A stretch of DNA of 64,000 nucleotides from Gemmatimonadaceae bacterium (GCA_025928335.1 JAICJQ010000001.1:30320-94319), one strand, 5' to 3'. Counted from the stretch's first letter, positions 24,227 through 34,430 are shown. Made by a program: numbers and translations. Notes: generated by a model from the sequence alone, not told the origin.

Positions 24227-26335
24227 ATGAGGGAGTACAAAGGATCTGAAATCCGCAACATCGCGGTGGTGGGACACGGGGCGAGCGGCAAGACCAGTTT
24301 GGTCGATGCGCTCGCCTTCGTGTCAGGGAGCTCAAAGCGACATGGATCGGTAAGAGACGGCACCGCCCTCACCGACCACGCCCAGGAAGAGATCGAACGC
24401 GGTTACTCGATCAACCTCGGCCCCGCATACGCCGAGTGGCAGGACACCAAGATCAACCTCATCGACACGCCAGGGTATCTCGACTTCCAGGGCGATGCGG
24501 TCGCCGGTCTCGCGGCAGCGGACGGCGCCCTCTGCGTCGTACCTGCGACGTCCGGCGTCGAAGTCGGCACCGAGCGGATGTTCCGCGAAGCCGTCGCCCG
24601 CCGTGATCCCGTGTTGTTCGTCGTGTCGATGATGGACAAAGAACACGCCGACTTCGATCGCATCTATCAACAGATCAAGACGCGGCTCTCCAACAAAGTG
24701 ATCCCGGTCGAGATCCCGATCGGTCAGGGCGCCGAATTCCACGGCGTTGTGAATCTTTTCACGAAGAAAGCGCACCAGTTCAAGCGCGGCCTGAAGACCG
24801 GCGAATATCAGGAGACCGACATCCCGGACGAGGCGAAGCCACAGTTCGACAAGTACTACAACGAGCTCATCGAAGCCATCTCGGCGACTGACGACACCCT
24901 GCTCGAGCACTACCTCGAGGGCGGCGAAATCTCGCGCGACGAGGCGATCAACGGGATGAAAGAGGCCATGAAGCGCATGGAGCTCTTCCCGCTGTTCTGC
25001 ATCTCGAGCGAGCTCAATTATGGTATGCAAGCGGTGCTCAGCACGATCGTCGAGGTCATGCCGAATGCCTACGAGATGGAAGAGCTACACGGGTTCACCG
25101 GCGCCGAGGGCGACGCGACCGTCGAGATCCACGCGAAGGACGACGGCCCATGCGTCGCGCACGTCTTCAAAACGATGTCAGAGCCGCACGTCGGTGACGT
25201 CACGTTCTTCCGGCTCTTTTCCGGCACGATCAACAACGGCGACGAGCTGTACAACGTCACCCGCAGCGGCGCCGAGAAGCTGAATCATCTCTCCGTCGCT
25301 CAAGGCAAAGAGCGAATCGAGATTCCGAGGCTGCATGCCGGCGACATCGGCTGCGTCGCGAAGCTTCGCAACACGCACACGAATGACACCCTGTCGTCAC
25401 GGCAACACCCAGTGCGCCTGCCGCTGATCTCGTTCCCCGAAGGGACCATTCAGATGGCCGTCCACGCGGCAAACCGTGCGGACGAAGAGAAGCTTCAGAT
25501 GGGTCTGCACCGCTTGCACGATGAAGACCCGACTTTCGAGGTCCACTACAACGCCGAGACGCACGAGACGATCGTTTCCGGATTGGGCGAGCGACACCTC
25601 GAGGTGGCGATGGCAAAGCTCAAGCGGAAGTTCAGCGTTACCGCCGAGCTGTCGAAGCCGAAGATCGCCTACCGCGAGACACTCAAAGGCAAAGGCGAAG
25701 GGCAGGGACGTCACAAGAAGCAATCCGGTGGACGCGGCCAATTCGGCGACTGCTGGGTGCGTTTCGCGCCGCTTCCTCGCGGTTCGGGCTACCAGTTCGT
25801 CGACGAGATTGTCGGCGGCGCCATCCCCCGGCAATACATTCCGGCCGTCGATAGAGGAATTCAGGAGGCGTCCGTCCGCGGCATCATCGCCGGCTATCCG
25901 CTGGTCGACTTCAAGGTCGAGATCTTCGATGGCTCGTATCACACGGTCGACTCGAACGAAATGTCGTTCAAGATGGCCGGAATCCTCGCGTTCAAGGCCG
26001 TCGCCCCAAAGTGCAAGCCGGTATTGCTCGAGCCGCTGGACGAGCTCGAGGTCACGACCCCTGACGATTACATGGGCGATGTCCTCGGCGACCTGTCCTC
26101 ACGTCGCGGCCATATCCTCGGCACCGAGCCGTCCGACGCCGGCACGGTCATTCGCGCGATCGTGCCGCAGGCGGAGCTCCACACCTACGCCAGCTCTATC
26201 TCATCCATGACCCAAGGCCGGGCGACGTTCAAACGGCGCTTCAAAGGGTACGAGGAGGCGCCGCATGAAGTGGCGCAGAAGGTGATCGAGGAGCATGCGA
26301 AGGAGAAGGAAGAGGAGCTAGTCGCGGCGCATTAG
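24227..26335 (+). CDS. Elongation factor G-like translational GTPase paralog
   Basis: GHGASGKTSL, DTPGYLDF, GRGQFGDCWVRFAPL and ISSMTQGRATF C-terminal EF-G domain motifs; SD aaggag before ATG 24227. Confidence 0.88.
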   Translation: MREYKGSEIRNIAVVGHGASGKTSLVDALAFVSGSSKRHGSVRDGTALTDHAQEEIERGYSINLGPAYAEWQDTKINLIDTPGYLDFQGDAVAGLAAADGALCVVPATSGVEVGTERMFREAVARRDPVLFVVSMMDKEHADFDRIYQQIKTRLSNKVIPVEIPIGQGAEFHGVVNLFTKKAHQFKRGLKTGEYQETDIPDEAKPQFDKYYNELIEAISATDDTLLEHYLEGGEISRDEAINGMKEAMKRMELFPLFCISSELNYGMQAVLSTIVEVMPNAYEMEELHGFTGAEGDATVEIHAKDDGPCVAHVFKTMSEPHVGDVTFFRLFSGTINNGDELYNVTRSGAEKLNHLSVAQGKERIEIPRLHAGDIGCVAKLRNTHTNDTLSSRQHPVRLPLISFPEGTIQMAVHAANRADEEKLQMGLHRLHDEDPTFEVHYNAETHETIVSGLGERHLEVAMAKLKRKFSVTAELSKPKIAYRETLKGKGEGQGRHKKQSGGRGQFGDCWVRFAPLPRGSGYQFVDEIVGGAIPRQYIPAVDRGIQEASVRGIIAGYPLVDFKVEIFDGSYHTVDSNEMSFKMAGILAFKAVAPKCKPVLLEPLDELEVTTPDDYMGDVLGDLSSRRGHILGTEPSDAGTVIRAIVPQAELHTYASSISSMTQGRATFKRRFKGYEEAPHEVAQKVIEEHAKEKEEELVAAH

Positions 26336-26433
26336 TCATCCTGAGGAGCGCAGCGACGAAGGATCTCCCATCCCTGACCAGGTACCCGACCGGGACAGTA
26401 GATCCCTCGCTCGCTGCGTTCGCTCAGGATGAC
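26335..26433. repeat. Inverted repeat pair of GTCATCCTGAG/CTCAGGATGAC type
   Basis: gtcatcctgaggagcgcagcgacgaaggatct ... agatccctcgctcgctgcgttcgctcaggatgac. Confidence 0.8.
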
Positions 26434-29400
26434 TACCACTGCGGATCGAAGCCGGCCGTCGGCCTCGCCGCCATCAGTCGCTTGATGTCGAACGACGCCC
26501 GCAACAATGGCGGGAACTCGTTGATCTGCTCCGGCGTGAAGATCTCGCGCGCTTGCCGCATCCCGTCGACCACCACGTCGAATAGCTGGTTCGACATCAC
26601 CAGGACGCGCGCGAGAACTTCCGTCTCGTTGTAGTTGTTCGGCAAAGTCGCCAGCCACTCGGCCGCCGGCGTGATGATCGAATCTTCTTTCGCCGACACC
26701 CGCCGGTCGAGAGCCGTGAGCGCCTTCAGTTGCTCATTTGTCAGAATGCTCAATGAATCCTTCGCCTGGAGGAGCCCGCGAACCGGATTGTAGACCGCGC
26801 CATTGAGACGCTGCTTCAACTGCCCGACGTTCAGCTTGTCGCCGCGCTTCGTGCGACCCGGCGCTAGCGTCTGCTCGATTTCCTGACGCGTAAAGTCGCG
26901 GCCGAGTTGTACTCGCGCCTCGAGTGTAATGAGGAAAGGATTACGAACACCCGTCCGCGCCACCCGCGTGTCGCCGAAGCGGGGGTTCACGTCGTACTGA
27001 TATCGATCTGTCATCGGGTCGAAGCCGCGCACCAGGAGCAGCGTTGGATCCGACGCAGACGACTGTCCCCAACCTTGCAACTTCGACGTGCCGTGGAGCA
27101 AAGCGTCGACTCCAGCCGGCACGTTGGTCAGCGAGAGGGACAACTGCGTGCGGTTCTGCATTCCGAGTCGCTCGGGGTTCAGGATGAGCAGTGCATTCAT
27201 CGTCGCCGTCCACGGGCCATCGCAACTGTTTCGCAGTGCGACATGATCGAGTTGCCGCTCGAGACAGTCGCGCACGCGCAAGGAGGCGCTGTTCACCAGT
27301 GACTTCACCTGCGCCGCTGTCGCTGCGTCGGCGGCGCCCGACGACGGCCCGAACACGAACGCGCGGTCGTTCGGCAATCCGTCGCCGTTGATGTCCGCGT
27401 TCACGACCGGTGTGAACGGCGCGCCGGACGCCACGCGCGCTGTGGTGTTCACCGAAAAGAGTGAACTGACACGCGTCGAGAACGACAGGGTCACCTGGTG
27501 TCGCGTATCGAGCGTCCCGCGAGTCGTCTCGACGTCGAGTGGATTGCCGCCCGTCGTTCCGCCAAAGCCGCGCGACTGCTCGTCGATCTTCGTCAGCGCG
27601 TATGCGGCCTGCCACTGCGTGAAACGGCCGAGTGCGTCGCCCGGGGCGGGGAAGACCGTGAAAATCAGTTGTCGCGTGTTCGAATGTAGAGTCGTGTTGA
27701 GCGAGGTCACCGCGCCATAGGCGGCATCGACGCGTGAATCACGGCTGGTGAGTGCTCCAGTCGCCGGAACGATGCTCGACGGCAGAGCGAACACCGGACG
27801 ATTGCCCTCATTCGTCAGCGTGAACCGCGTGTTCGGCGCGAAATTGAGATCGGTCAACGCCTGTTGATGGAGGTTGAGCGAGTAGACGCCCTCCATCGTC
27901 AGGCGAATGAGCTTCGGGACGAGAAAGGTGTTGAGGGCGAGGTTGGTCCGCCAACTCTGTTGCGCGGCGAAGTGCCGGTCGATCATCCACACGTTGGGGC
28001 GCGTCGTGATGAAGGGCGACGCCGAGGATGTGTCTGCGCATCGCGTCGGAATCGTCGACGGATCGCGGAGGAACGTCGACCAATCCGGGGTCGGGACAGC
28101 CGACCCGATACACCCAATCTGCTGCACACCGCTCGGCAGTCCGGTCGCGAGCATCGCTGGGGCAACGAGCGTCGACGCGACGTCGTTTCGGAACAGGCCG
28201 ACGCCGCCGCGCACATTGCCCCACGGCGCCCCGAAACCGGGAATGCCCGTCGAACCGTTGCTGCCAAACGCGCGGAAGAATCCAATGCGCGGGCTGACAT
28301 CGATCAGTCGCGGCACGTGGTCGGTTCGGCCACCAAATCGCGACTCGACGGCCGCGTTGTATGCCGGCCGGTCCAGGAAGTCGTTCGCGTCGATGCGAAG
28401 TCCGTACAGGAGCTGCGATCGTTGGCCCGGACGCCAATCGTCCCCGAATGACAAGCTTCCCGTGAGCGCGTTTGCCGACGACTGCTGCCCCGACAACACT
28501 CGGCTGAACGTTGCCGGCCGATTCGCCTCGACGTCAGCGATCGAATTGAATGTGTAGATGCCGCGCCTGTTTGGATACTGCTCCTGCGAGAAGCCGTCTG
28601 CGCGAAGATCGGCCATCACACGAAAGCGATGCACGCGATTCAGCGTGAACCAGGAGAGCATGTCGTACACCTCGGCGCCACCCGTGTGGGCCACGCGCGG
28701 CAGTGCCGCGTTGCCGCCGAATTGCAGCGTCGCATTGCCGTTCGTGCTGTCGGTAAACTGCGAGGTCACGAGCACACGAATGTCCGGCAGCCCAACGTAC
28801 GGATCACCGCTCGTCGAATTCAGATGCGCGCCGACGCGCAGGTCGTTGAGATAGTTGTTCGGGAGATACGCCGAAAAAGTTCCGGTGACATCGGCGCCGT
28901 TTGTCCGGAGATCACCACCGTGGCCGGGCACGGCCGTCGCGCCGAGGAACGACGCGCGCGCCACGTTGTGCCGGACGGAGCCGACGACATTACCGACCAT
29001 CGTTGGCGACGGAGTCCAGTCGACTCGTCCGAGCAAGGAAATGTTGTCGGTGAGACGATCGGCCGGAACGGTGTTCGCGGAGAAGGGCACTCCGCGACTG
29101 CCGAGCACATTGAGCAGCCGCGTGACCGAATCGCGCGAGACGCCGACGCGTTGCAGCACGAAGGCATCGCTCGTGACGAGCGATTGGAGATCGCTGCTTC
29201 GCCGGCCCATCTGCGCCGCGACATTATAGAAGACCTTGTCGAGCACGATTGGGCCGGACGCGGCGCCGCTGATCTGTGTGTAGCTGTACGGCGCGCCGAG
29301 TTCTCGCCCGACGGCGTCGGTCGCCTGGAGCGAACGCGAATCGAGGGTGACGTGCGCGAGCCGCTGCGAGAAATTTCCGCCCGAGTTGGCGGAGATCGAC

Positions 29401-30116
29401 AGCTGCCCCCCGCTGAATCCGCCGCGCGACACGTCGTACGACGTGGACGCGACGCGCGTAACGACCAGCGCATCGCGAGGAATATCGCCACCACTGAATG
29501 ACATTCCATTGAGCGTCACGCGATTCTGATCAGTGGATAGGCCGAGCACCGAGAATCCCGGAATTCCGCCGCCGGCATCCGGCACGAGCGTCACCCCGGG
29601 CACCGACGCGGCCATCGCCGAAAGGTTTCCCTGGTCGCCGACAGCGATTGCCCCGGGGAATCCGTCGACCACGCGGTCCGAGCCGACGCGGTCCGGAGCT
29701 CCCTCAGCGCGCGGCGGTCGCTGCCGCCGTTGTTCGACGACGTGGACAGCCCCCAGCTCGACGACGGCCTGTTCCATCTTCACGTCGACTATGATCGGCT
29801 TTCGCGGCTCGCCACGCTTTGCCGGGACGGACCTTGGTACCATGCCGATCGCGGTGACCCGAACGACGTAGTCGCCCATTCCGTCCTGCACGGCGACAAG
29901 CCAGCGTCCCTCGGCGTCGGTGCGCGCCGTTTGCGCAAAGGTGCCGGGTTGGGCGTTCGCCGCGAGCACACTCACCATCGCGCCGGGGATTGGTCCATTG
30001 GGGCCGGTGATATGCCCGGCAAGCACGTCACGCTGCGCGGTCTGCGCGCGCCCAGTCGTTGCGATCGTGAGCATGACGAGCGCGATAACGCGGGGAAATA
30101 CTCTAAATAGTATCAT
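26433..30116 (-). CDS. TonB-dependent receptor-like outer membrane protein with carboxypeptidase-regulatory-like N-terminal domain
   Basis: Signal peptide; DVLAGHITGPNGPIPGAMVSVL (CarboxypepD_reg-like); plug-like VPGVTLVPDAGGGIPGFSVLGLSTDQNRVTLNGMSF; long beta-rich region. Confidence 0.8.
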   Translation of the reverse strand: MILFRVFPRVIALVMLTIATTGRAQTAQRDVLAGHITGPNGPIPGAMVSVLAANAQPGTFAQTARTDAEGRWLVAVQDGMGDYVVRVTAIGMVPRSVPAKRGEPRKPIIVDVKMEQAVVELGAVHVVEQRRQRPPRAEGAPDRVGSDRVVDGFPGAIAVGDQGNLSAMAASVPGVTLVPDAGGGIPGFSVLGLSTDQNRVTLNGMSFSGGDIPRDALVVTRVASTSYDVSRGGFSGGQLSISANSGGNFSQRLAHVTLDSRSLQATDAVGRELGAPYSYTQISGAASGPIVLDKVFYNVAAQMGRRSSDLQSLVTSDAFVLQRVGVSRDSVTRLLNVLGSRGVPFSANTVPADRLTDNISLLGRVDWTPSPTMVGNVVGSVRHNVARASFLGATAVPGHGGDLRTNGADVTGTFSAYLPNNYLNDLRVGAHLNSTSGDPYVGLPDIRVLVTSQFTDSTNGNATLQFGGNAALPRVAHTGGAEVYDMLSWFTLNRVHRFRVMADLRADGFSQEQYPNRRGIYTFNSIADVEANRPATFSRVLSGQQSSANALTGSLSFGDDWRPGQRSQLLYGLRIDANDFLDRPAYNAAVESRFGGRTDHVPRLIDVSPRIGFFRAFGSNGSTGIPGFGAPWGNVRGGVGLFRNDVASTLVAPAMLATGLPSGVQQIGCIGSAVPTPDWSTFLRDPSTIPTRCADTSSASPFITTRPNVWMIDRHFAAQQSWRTNLALNTFLVPKLIRLTMEGVYSLNLHQQALTDLNFAPNTRFTLTNEGNRPVFALPSSIVPATGALTSRDSRVDAAYGAVTSLNTTLHSNTRQLIFTVFPAPGDALGRFTQWQAAYALTKIDEQSRGFGGTTGGNPLDVETTRGTLDTRHQVTLSFSTRVSSLFSVNTTARVASGAPFTPVVNADINGDGLPNDRAFVFGPSSGAADAATAAQVKSLVNSASLRVRDCLERQLDHVALRNSCDGPWTATMNALLILNPERLGMQNRTQLSLSLTNVPAGVDALLHGTSKLQGWGQSSASDPTLLLVRGFDPMTDRYQYDVNPRFGDTRVARTGVRNPFLITLEARVQLGRDFTRQEIEQTLAPGRTKRGDKLNVGQLKQRLNGAVYNPVRGLLQAKDSLSILTNEQLKALTALDRRVSAKEDSIITPAAEWLATLPNNYNETEVLARVLVMSNQLFDVVVDGMRQAREIFTPEQINEFPPLLRASFDIKRLMAARPTAGFDPQW

Positions 30117-30167
30117 AACGCGCCTTATTCGGGTTGGAGCCGAGGCTGGGGTCCGAGCAATGGCCCG

Positions 30168-30860
30168 CTACCGGCTCTTTGGCGGGGTCGGGCGAAGGCG
30201 GATAGTGGTCGATCCGATGCGGAGCGTCGTCGTTCCGCTGGAGTCGGTCGTCGCGATTACCGGCACGTCGCTCTCGATATCCACTGCGGTCGTGCCGACG
30301 CGCGTGTTGAAGTGCGGTTGCCGATCGAAGTCCAGCGGGCCTCCGCGACCGAACCCGCCGCCGCTCATGCGGCCTAACACAAGCGTCACGTCGTAGAACT
30401 TGCCGTTTCGTTCGAGCGTGAGCGAAGCCGAGTCGCCCGCGCGGAGCGCGCTGAACGCCCGCGCGCCCGCATCGGTGATGAGCGACGCCCCGCCGACGTC
30501 GAGCAACAGATCGCCCTGCCGGATCCCAGCCCGCGCTGCCGGGCTACCGTCGACCACCGCGGCGATGCGAGGAAACTCGTCGTAATGCCACGTCGCCATG
30601 GGCCCGGCGCCAAAGCCGCCGCGCCGATTCGTTGCCTGGCATTTCGTGCACTCGAGCGCGAATCCGAACAGCAGTGGACGCGGCCCGCCGGCCTGCCCGT
30701 TGAACCCGTTAAACGCGATCGTGCCGCGGCCGAGCCGCTCTGCTGTGTCAGCGGCGGATTGCGGGCGACCCCGGAATCCGCGCCCGACCTGCGCGTCGGC
30801 CGTCGTCGCGGCGAGGCACAACAACAGTGGCAACCTTCTGAGAGCGGTCGTCAGAACCAT
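30168..30860 (-). CDS. PDZ domain-containing secreted protein
   Basis: Signal MVLTTALRRLPLLLCLAATTADA; VVDGSPAARAGIRQGDLLLDVGGASLITDAGARAFSALRAGDSASLTLERNGK is a PDZ core. Confidence 0.78.
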   Translation of the reverse strand: MVLTTALRRLPLLLCLAATTADAQVGRGFRGRPQSAADTAERLGRGTIAFNGFNGQAGGPRPLLFGFALECTKCQATNRRGGFGAGPMATWHYDEFPRIAAVVDGSPAARAGIRQGDLLLDVGGASLITDAGARAFSALRAGDSASLTLERNGKFYDVTLVLGRMSGGGFGRGGPLDFDRQPHFNTRVGTTAVDIESDVPVIATTDSSGTTTLRIGSTTIRLRPTPPKSR

Positions 30861-31219
30861 ACGACGTACCTCGCGCCCACGGGCGACTGAGTCGACGGGC
30901 TGTCGAGCCGGGCGACCTCGCGAGTGGTACCTCCGCCGGCTCTCGAGAGCGAATCGGGCGATGACATCGCCTGACGTCGCAGGCCCACGCCATAACCCGC
31001 AAGCATACCCGCGGCGAAAATCAGGACCGCCGCGGCCGCCAGTCCGAATACGAACCGCCGTGGCGACCGGCGCGGCTGCGCGGCGCCGATCAGATCGCGT
31101 TCCCGCAGCGCAACCATCGTCCGATTCTTGAGCTCGGACCGCGCTGAGCGATGCAGACCGACTTCGGCCAACTTCGCGCGCTCCTCCGGCGTCCACTCGT
31201 CCAGTGAGTCCTCTGTCAT
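30851..31219 (-). CDS. Hypothetical single-TM protein, possible anti-sigma partner
   Basis: ATG 31219 overlaps the stop of the sigma factor gene; one TM segment (FVFGLAAAAVLIFAAGMLAGYGVG). Confidence 0.55.
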   Translation of the reverse strand: MTEDSLDEWTPEERAKLAEVGLHRSARSELKNRTMVALRERDLIGAAQPRRSPRRFVFGLAAAAVLIFAAGMLAGYGVGLRRQAMSSPDSLSRAGGGTTREVARLDSPSTQSPVGARYVVWF

Positions 31220-31821
31220 AACGCTTTCCTCTCCAATCCTGGAGCCAAGCGCGCGCGAACCGCGCGCCGTGCCTTGAATAGCTGGCCCTTCGACGTCCCG
31301 GCGGTGATTCCCAGACGCGCCCCGATTTCCTCGTGGGTGAAACCCTCGATGTCGTGCAGCACGAGTACGGCCCGGTAGCCCGGCGCGAGCGACAGGATGG
31401 CCGCTTCCATGTCCAACCACTCGACCGACGATTGCTCGCAGACGGCATCGGCATCCGCGTCGAGCTCGAGACGGCCCTGTTTACGAACCACGTCGATCGC
31501 GACGTGCGCGGTGATACCGCGAAACCAGGCGCCGAAATCCGACTGACCGGTCCCCCTCACACTCCCCGTCTCCGTCCCTCTCCACCGCTCGAGCGACGAC
31601 ACTGCGCGCAGCCATGCTTCCTGAACGACGTCCTCGGCTTCGTGCGGATTCCCGCCGACGATTCGCCATGCGGTTTGGAAGCCGCGCGGTGTGTGCCGGT
31701 CGTAAAGCAGCGCGAACGCCGCTTCGGACCGATTCTCTCGAATGGCGGACACCAGCGCTTCGTCGGTCGCCGATGCGTCGATTGCGTCGATCATCCGCAC
31801 ATTCAGTCGAACGGGAGGCAT
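31216..31821 (-). CDS. ECF-type RNA polymerase sigma factor
   Basis: AFALLYDRHTPRGFQTAWRIVGGNPHEAEDVVQEAWLRA (region 2) and LAPGYRAVLVLHDIEGFTHEEIGARLGITAGTSKGQLFKARRAVR (region 4). Confidence 0.9.
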   Translation of the reverse strand: MPPVRLNVRMIDAIDASATDEALVSAIRENRSEAAFALLYDRHTPRGFQTAWRIVGGNPHEAEDVVQEAWLRAVSSLERWRGTETGSVRGTGQSDFGAWFRGITAHVAIDVVRKQGRLELDADADAVCEQSSVEWLDMEAAILSLAPGYRAVLVLHDIEGFTHEEIGARLGITAGTSKGQLFKARRAVRARLAPGLERKAL

Positions 31822-31837
31822 CGAGGGTTTGCCGTTC

Positions 31838-32470
31838 CTAGGGCGTTCGCGTGATGGTCCAACCCTGTCCGAGGTGGACACCACCGACGACGTCGCCGTT
31901 GGTCCCCAACGCCGCCTTGAGCTGCGCACCCTGCATCGCGAACGACACCGAGTCCTTATGGAAGCGCGTCACGGTGAGTTGGGTCGTGTCGCCCGCGCCG
32001 AGTCGAAGTGCCGTATAGGACGCCGATTTTCCAACCTCCAGATGCGAGGCACGAATGATTTGCTCGCACAGCGCGAAGGATACGACGAGAATCGGGATCG
32101 CTTTGCGCGACGGAAACTCGAATTGGTCGGTCTGCCCAGCCACCGACATCTGGGCTTTTACAACGGTATCGAGAAAAAAGATGCTGACGCCGATCGACTG
32201 GTTGTTCTGTGTCACTCGGGTGAACTCGACATGGGAGATCGAGCTGTCCGGTTTGAGATCCATCGTGTATTGGGTGCGCGGTCCATTGGTTTGATAGATC
32301 TCGCTGGTCAGAGCGTTGCCGTCGCGGCTGAACAGCTCGACCGCAACCGTGTCGTTCCCCTTCGTGATCACGAAACGGGAACGCTTGGCCTGCTGCTGTT
32401 GAGCGGCCAGTGGAGACCCGACGAGGAGCAGAAGGAGCAGGCGCAACGCGACCTTCAGAAGATTTGGCAT
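31838..32470 (-). CDS. Hypothetical secreted protein
   Basis: Signal peptide MPNLLKVALRLLLLLLVGSPLAAQ; 210 aa. Confidence 0.65.
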   Translation of the reverse strand: MPNLLKVALRLLLLLLVGSPLAAQQQQAKRSRFVITKGNDTVAVELFSRDGNALTSEIYQTNGPRTQYTMDLKPDSSISHVEFTRVTQNNQSIGVSIFFLDTVVKAQMSVAGQTDQFEFPSRKAIPILVVSFALCEQIIRASHLEVGKSASYTALRLGAGDTTQLTVTRFHKDSVSFAMQGAQLKAALGTNGDVVGGVHLGQGWTITRTP

Positions 32471-32565
32471 AGGATCGAGTAAGGTTGAGTCGATCCTACG
32501 AGAGTCGTATCAGCCGCCCAAAGGGTTTGCGGTGGATGGCAGCAAACCCGCGACGAACCGGGAGA

Positions 32566-33342
32566 CTACTCGATGAGCCCCTGGACGGCCGACCGATATG
32601 TGCGACCCGAGCGCAGCTTCGTGCCGTCGTGCAGAATCAGCACATAGTCGCCCTTGAACCAGGGCTGGACCTCGCGAATTCGCTCGGCGTTCACGACGAT
32701 CGATCGATGGACGCGAACGAAGCGGTTGGCCGGCAACTTTCCCATGATTTCGCCGATCGTGTCGCGAACCACGTGCGTCGCTTTGCCGGCGTGAATCCGA
32801 ACGTAGTCGCCGTCGGCCTCGAGCCAGTCGATGTCGTCCGTCCGGACGAAGCTGACGCTGCCGACGTGCTTGATCGGCAGGCGTCCGCTCCCCGATTGCG
32901 ACGCGGTGGACTGCGCGAGCCGCTCCAGCAGCCGAGTGAGATCGCCGCTCGTGTCACGCTTACCCGTATTCAGTCGCTCGACAGCCCGGCGCACGGCTTC
33001 TTTCAACCTCGGTTCGAGCACCGGCTTGAGCACGTAGTCGACCGCCTGCACCTCGAACGCCTTGATGGCGTGCTCGTCATGCGCGGTCACGAAGACGATG
33101 AGTGGCGGATCATCACCGGCGATCTCGCGAATGACGCCGAAGCCGTCCGTTCCGGGCATCTGAATGTCGAGGAAGACGAGATCGGGACGCTCGCTGCGAA
33201 TCATTCTCACGGCCTCGTTGCCGGAGCCGGCTTCGCCCACGATTTCGAGCGCTCGCTCGGCAGCGAGCAGATCGCGGAGACGCTTCCGCGCCAACGGCTC
33301 GTCGTCGACGATCATCGTCCGTGCTCGCGCCGCGACCATCAT
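32566..33342 (-). CDS. LytTR-family response regulator
   Basis: MIVDDEPLARKRLRDLL, DLVFLDIQMPGTDGF, ADGDYVRIH...RVHRSIVVN LytTR motifs. Confidence 0.93.
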   Translation of the reverse strand: MMVAARARTMIVDDEPLARKRLRDLLAAERALEIVGEAGSGNEAVRMIRSERPDLVFLDIQMPGTDGFGVIREIAGDDPPLIVFVTAHDEHAIKAFEVQAVDYVLKPVLEPRLKEAVRRAVERLNTGKRDTSGDLTRLLERLAQSTASQSGSGRLPIKHVGSVSFVRTDDIDWLEADGDYVRIHAGKATHVVRDTIGEIMGKLPANRFVRVHRSIVVNAERIREVQPWFKGDYVLILHDGTKLRSGRTYRSAVQGLIE

Positions 33343-34430
33343 GCCCCGGCGGTGTGATAGGGGATTTCGATCGTCACCCGCGTCCCCGACGGTAAACGCG
33401 GGGCGACCTCCACCCGATGCTCGCTTCCATAGAGGTGCGCGAGCCGGGACCGCAATCCACCGAGCCCGATGCCCGCGCCTGCGTTGGCCGACGGACCGTC
33501 GCTCACGCCGACGCCGTCGTCCTCCACGACCAATCGCAGTCGCTCGTCCGGTCGTTCCGCCGAAACCCACACCGATCCGCCGGATTCCCGTGGCGCGATC
33601 CCGTGACGGACGGCGTTCTCCACGACCGGCTGCAAGATGAGTTGGGGGACGAGGGCCTGTCTCGCTTCGTCGGTCGAGCGCAATCCGATCGACAACCGAT
33701 CGTTGAAGCGGACGCGCTGAATGGCCAGATACTGCTCGACGAGATGAAGTTCTTCGGCGAGCTGGATTTCCGCACCCGGGTCGGCGCGCAACGATGCGCG
33801 GAGCAAGTCGCTCAGCTGCCCGAGCATCACCTCGGCCGCAGCCGGGTCGTCGCGGATGAGCGCCGCGATCGCGTTCAGTGTGTTGAACAAGAAGTGCGGT
33901 CGCAGCCGGCTTTCGAGCGACGCGAGCTTTGCCTCGGCGAGATCAACCTCGAGACGGACGGCGTGAACGTCCCGCTCCCGGACAGCCTTATTGTAGGCGG
34001 CGGCGTGATACGCCATCGCGACGAACGCGTACGTGAGAAAATTCCTCCCGGACTGGACGACGAACAGGTTGATCGCCCCTTCGATCACACTGTCCACGAT
34101 GTTGATCCCGAGGAGATGCCGGATCAAAGAGACCAGTAGCGAATGCGTGACGGAAAAGAGCAGGCTGAGCCCGAGTTGCTTGAGAAGCCAACGCTTTCGC
34201 GGAGCGCCGAGGACGGGGTATCGCCGAGCGACGGCGATGACCGCCGGAAGGAGGAGTAGCCACGTGAACCAGATGACCGTCTGCCGCTGCAGAGCAACCG
34301 GCAACGACACCTGGTTCGGTCCGGCCGCCCACTGCGGAATGGCGAACAGCACCGTGAGCAGAACGGTGCAGCTCAGCGCGACGCGCCAGTTGACCTTGGG
34401 AGGCGGGGAGTCGATCACAACGTCAGGCAT
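33339..34430 (-). CDS. LytS-type sensor histidine kinase
   Basis: LRPHFLFNTLNAIAALIRDDPAAAEVMLGQLSDLLR, VVEDDGVGV, GIGLGGLRSRL; start MPDVVIDS at 34430; overlaps the response regulator gene. Confidence 0.9.
   Translation of the reverse strand: MPDVVIDSPPPKVNWRVALSCTVLLTVLFAIPQWAAGPNQVSLPVALQRQTVIWFTWLLLLPAVIAVARRYPVLGAPRKRWLLKQLGLSLLFSVTHSLLVSLIRHLLGINIVDSVIEGAINLFVVQSGRNFLTYAFVAMAYHAAAYNKAVRERDVHAVRLEVDLAEAKLASLESRLRPHFLFNTLNAIAALIRDDPAAAEVMLGQLSDLLRASLRADPGAEIQLAEELHLVEQYLAIQRVRFNDRLSIGLRSTDEARQALVPQLILQPVVENAVRHGIAPRESGGSVWVSAERPDERLRLVVEDDGVGVSDGPSANAGAGIGLGGLRSRLAHLYGSEHRVEVAPRLPSGTRVTIEIPYHTAGA

Noticed and set aside
30861-31454. N-terminal extension of the PDZ protein ORF
   Set aside because: Arg/Ser-rich out-of-frame translation of the sigma/anti-sigma genes; a signal peptide begins at 30860.
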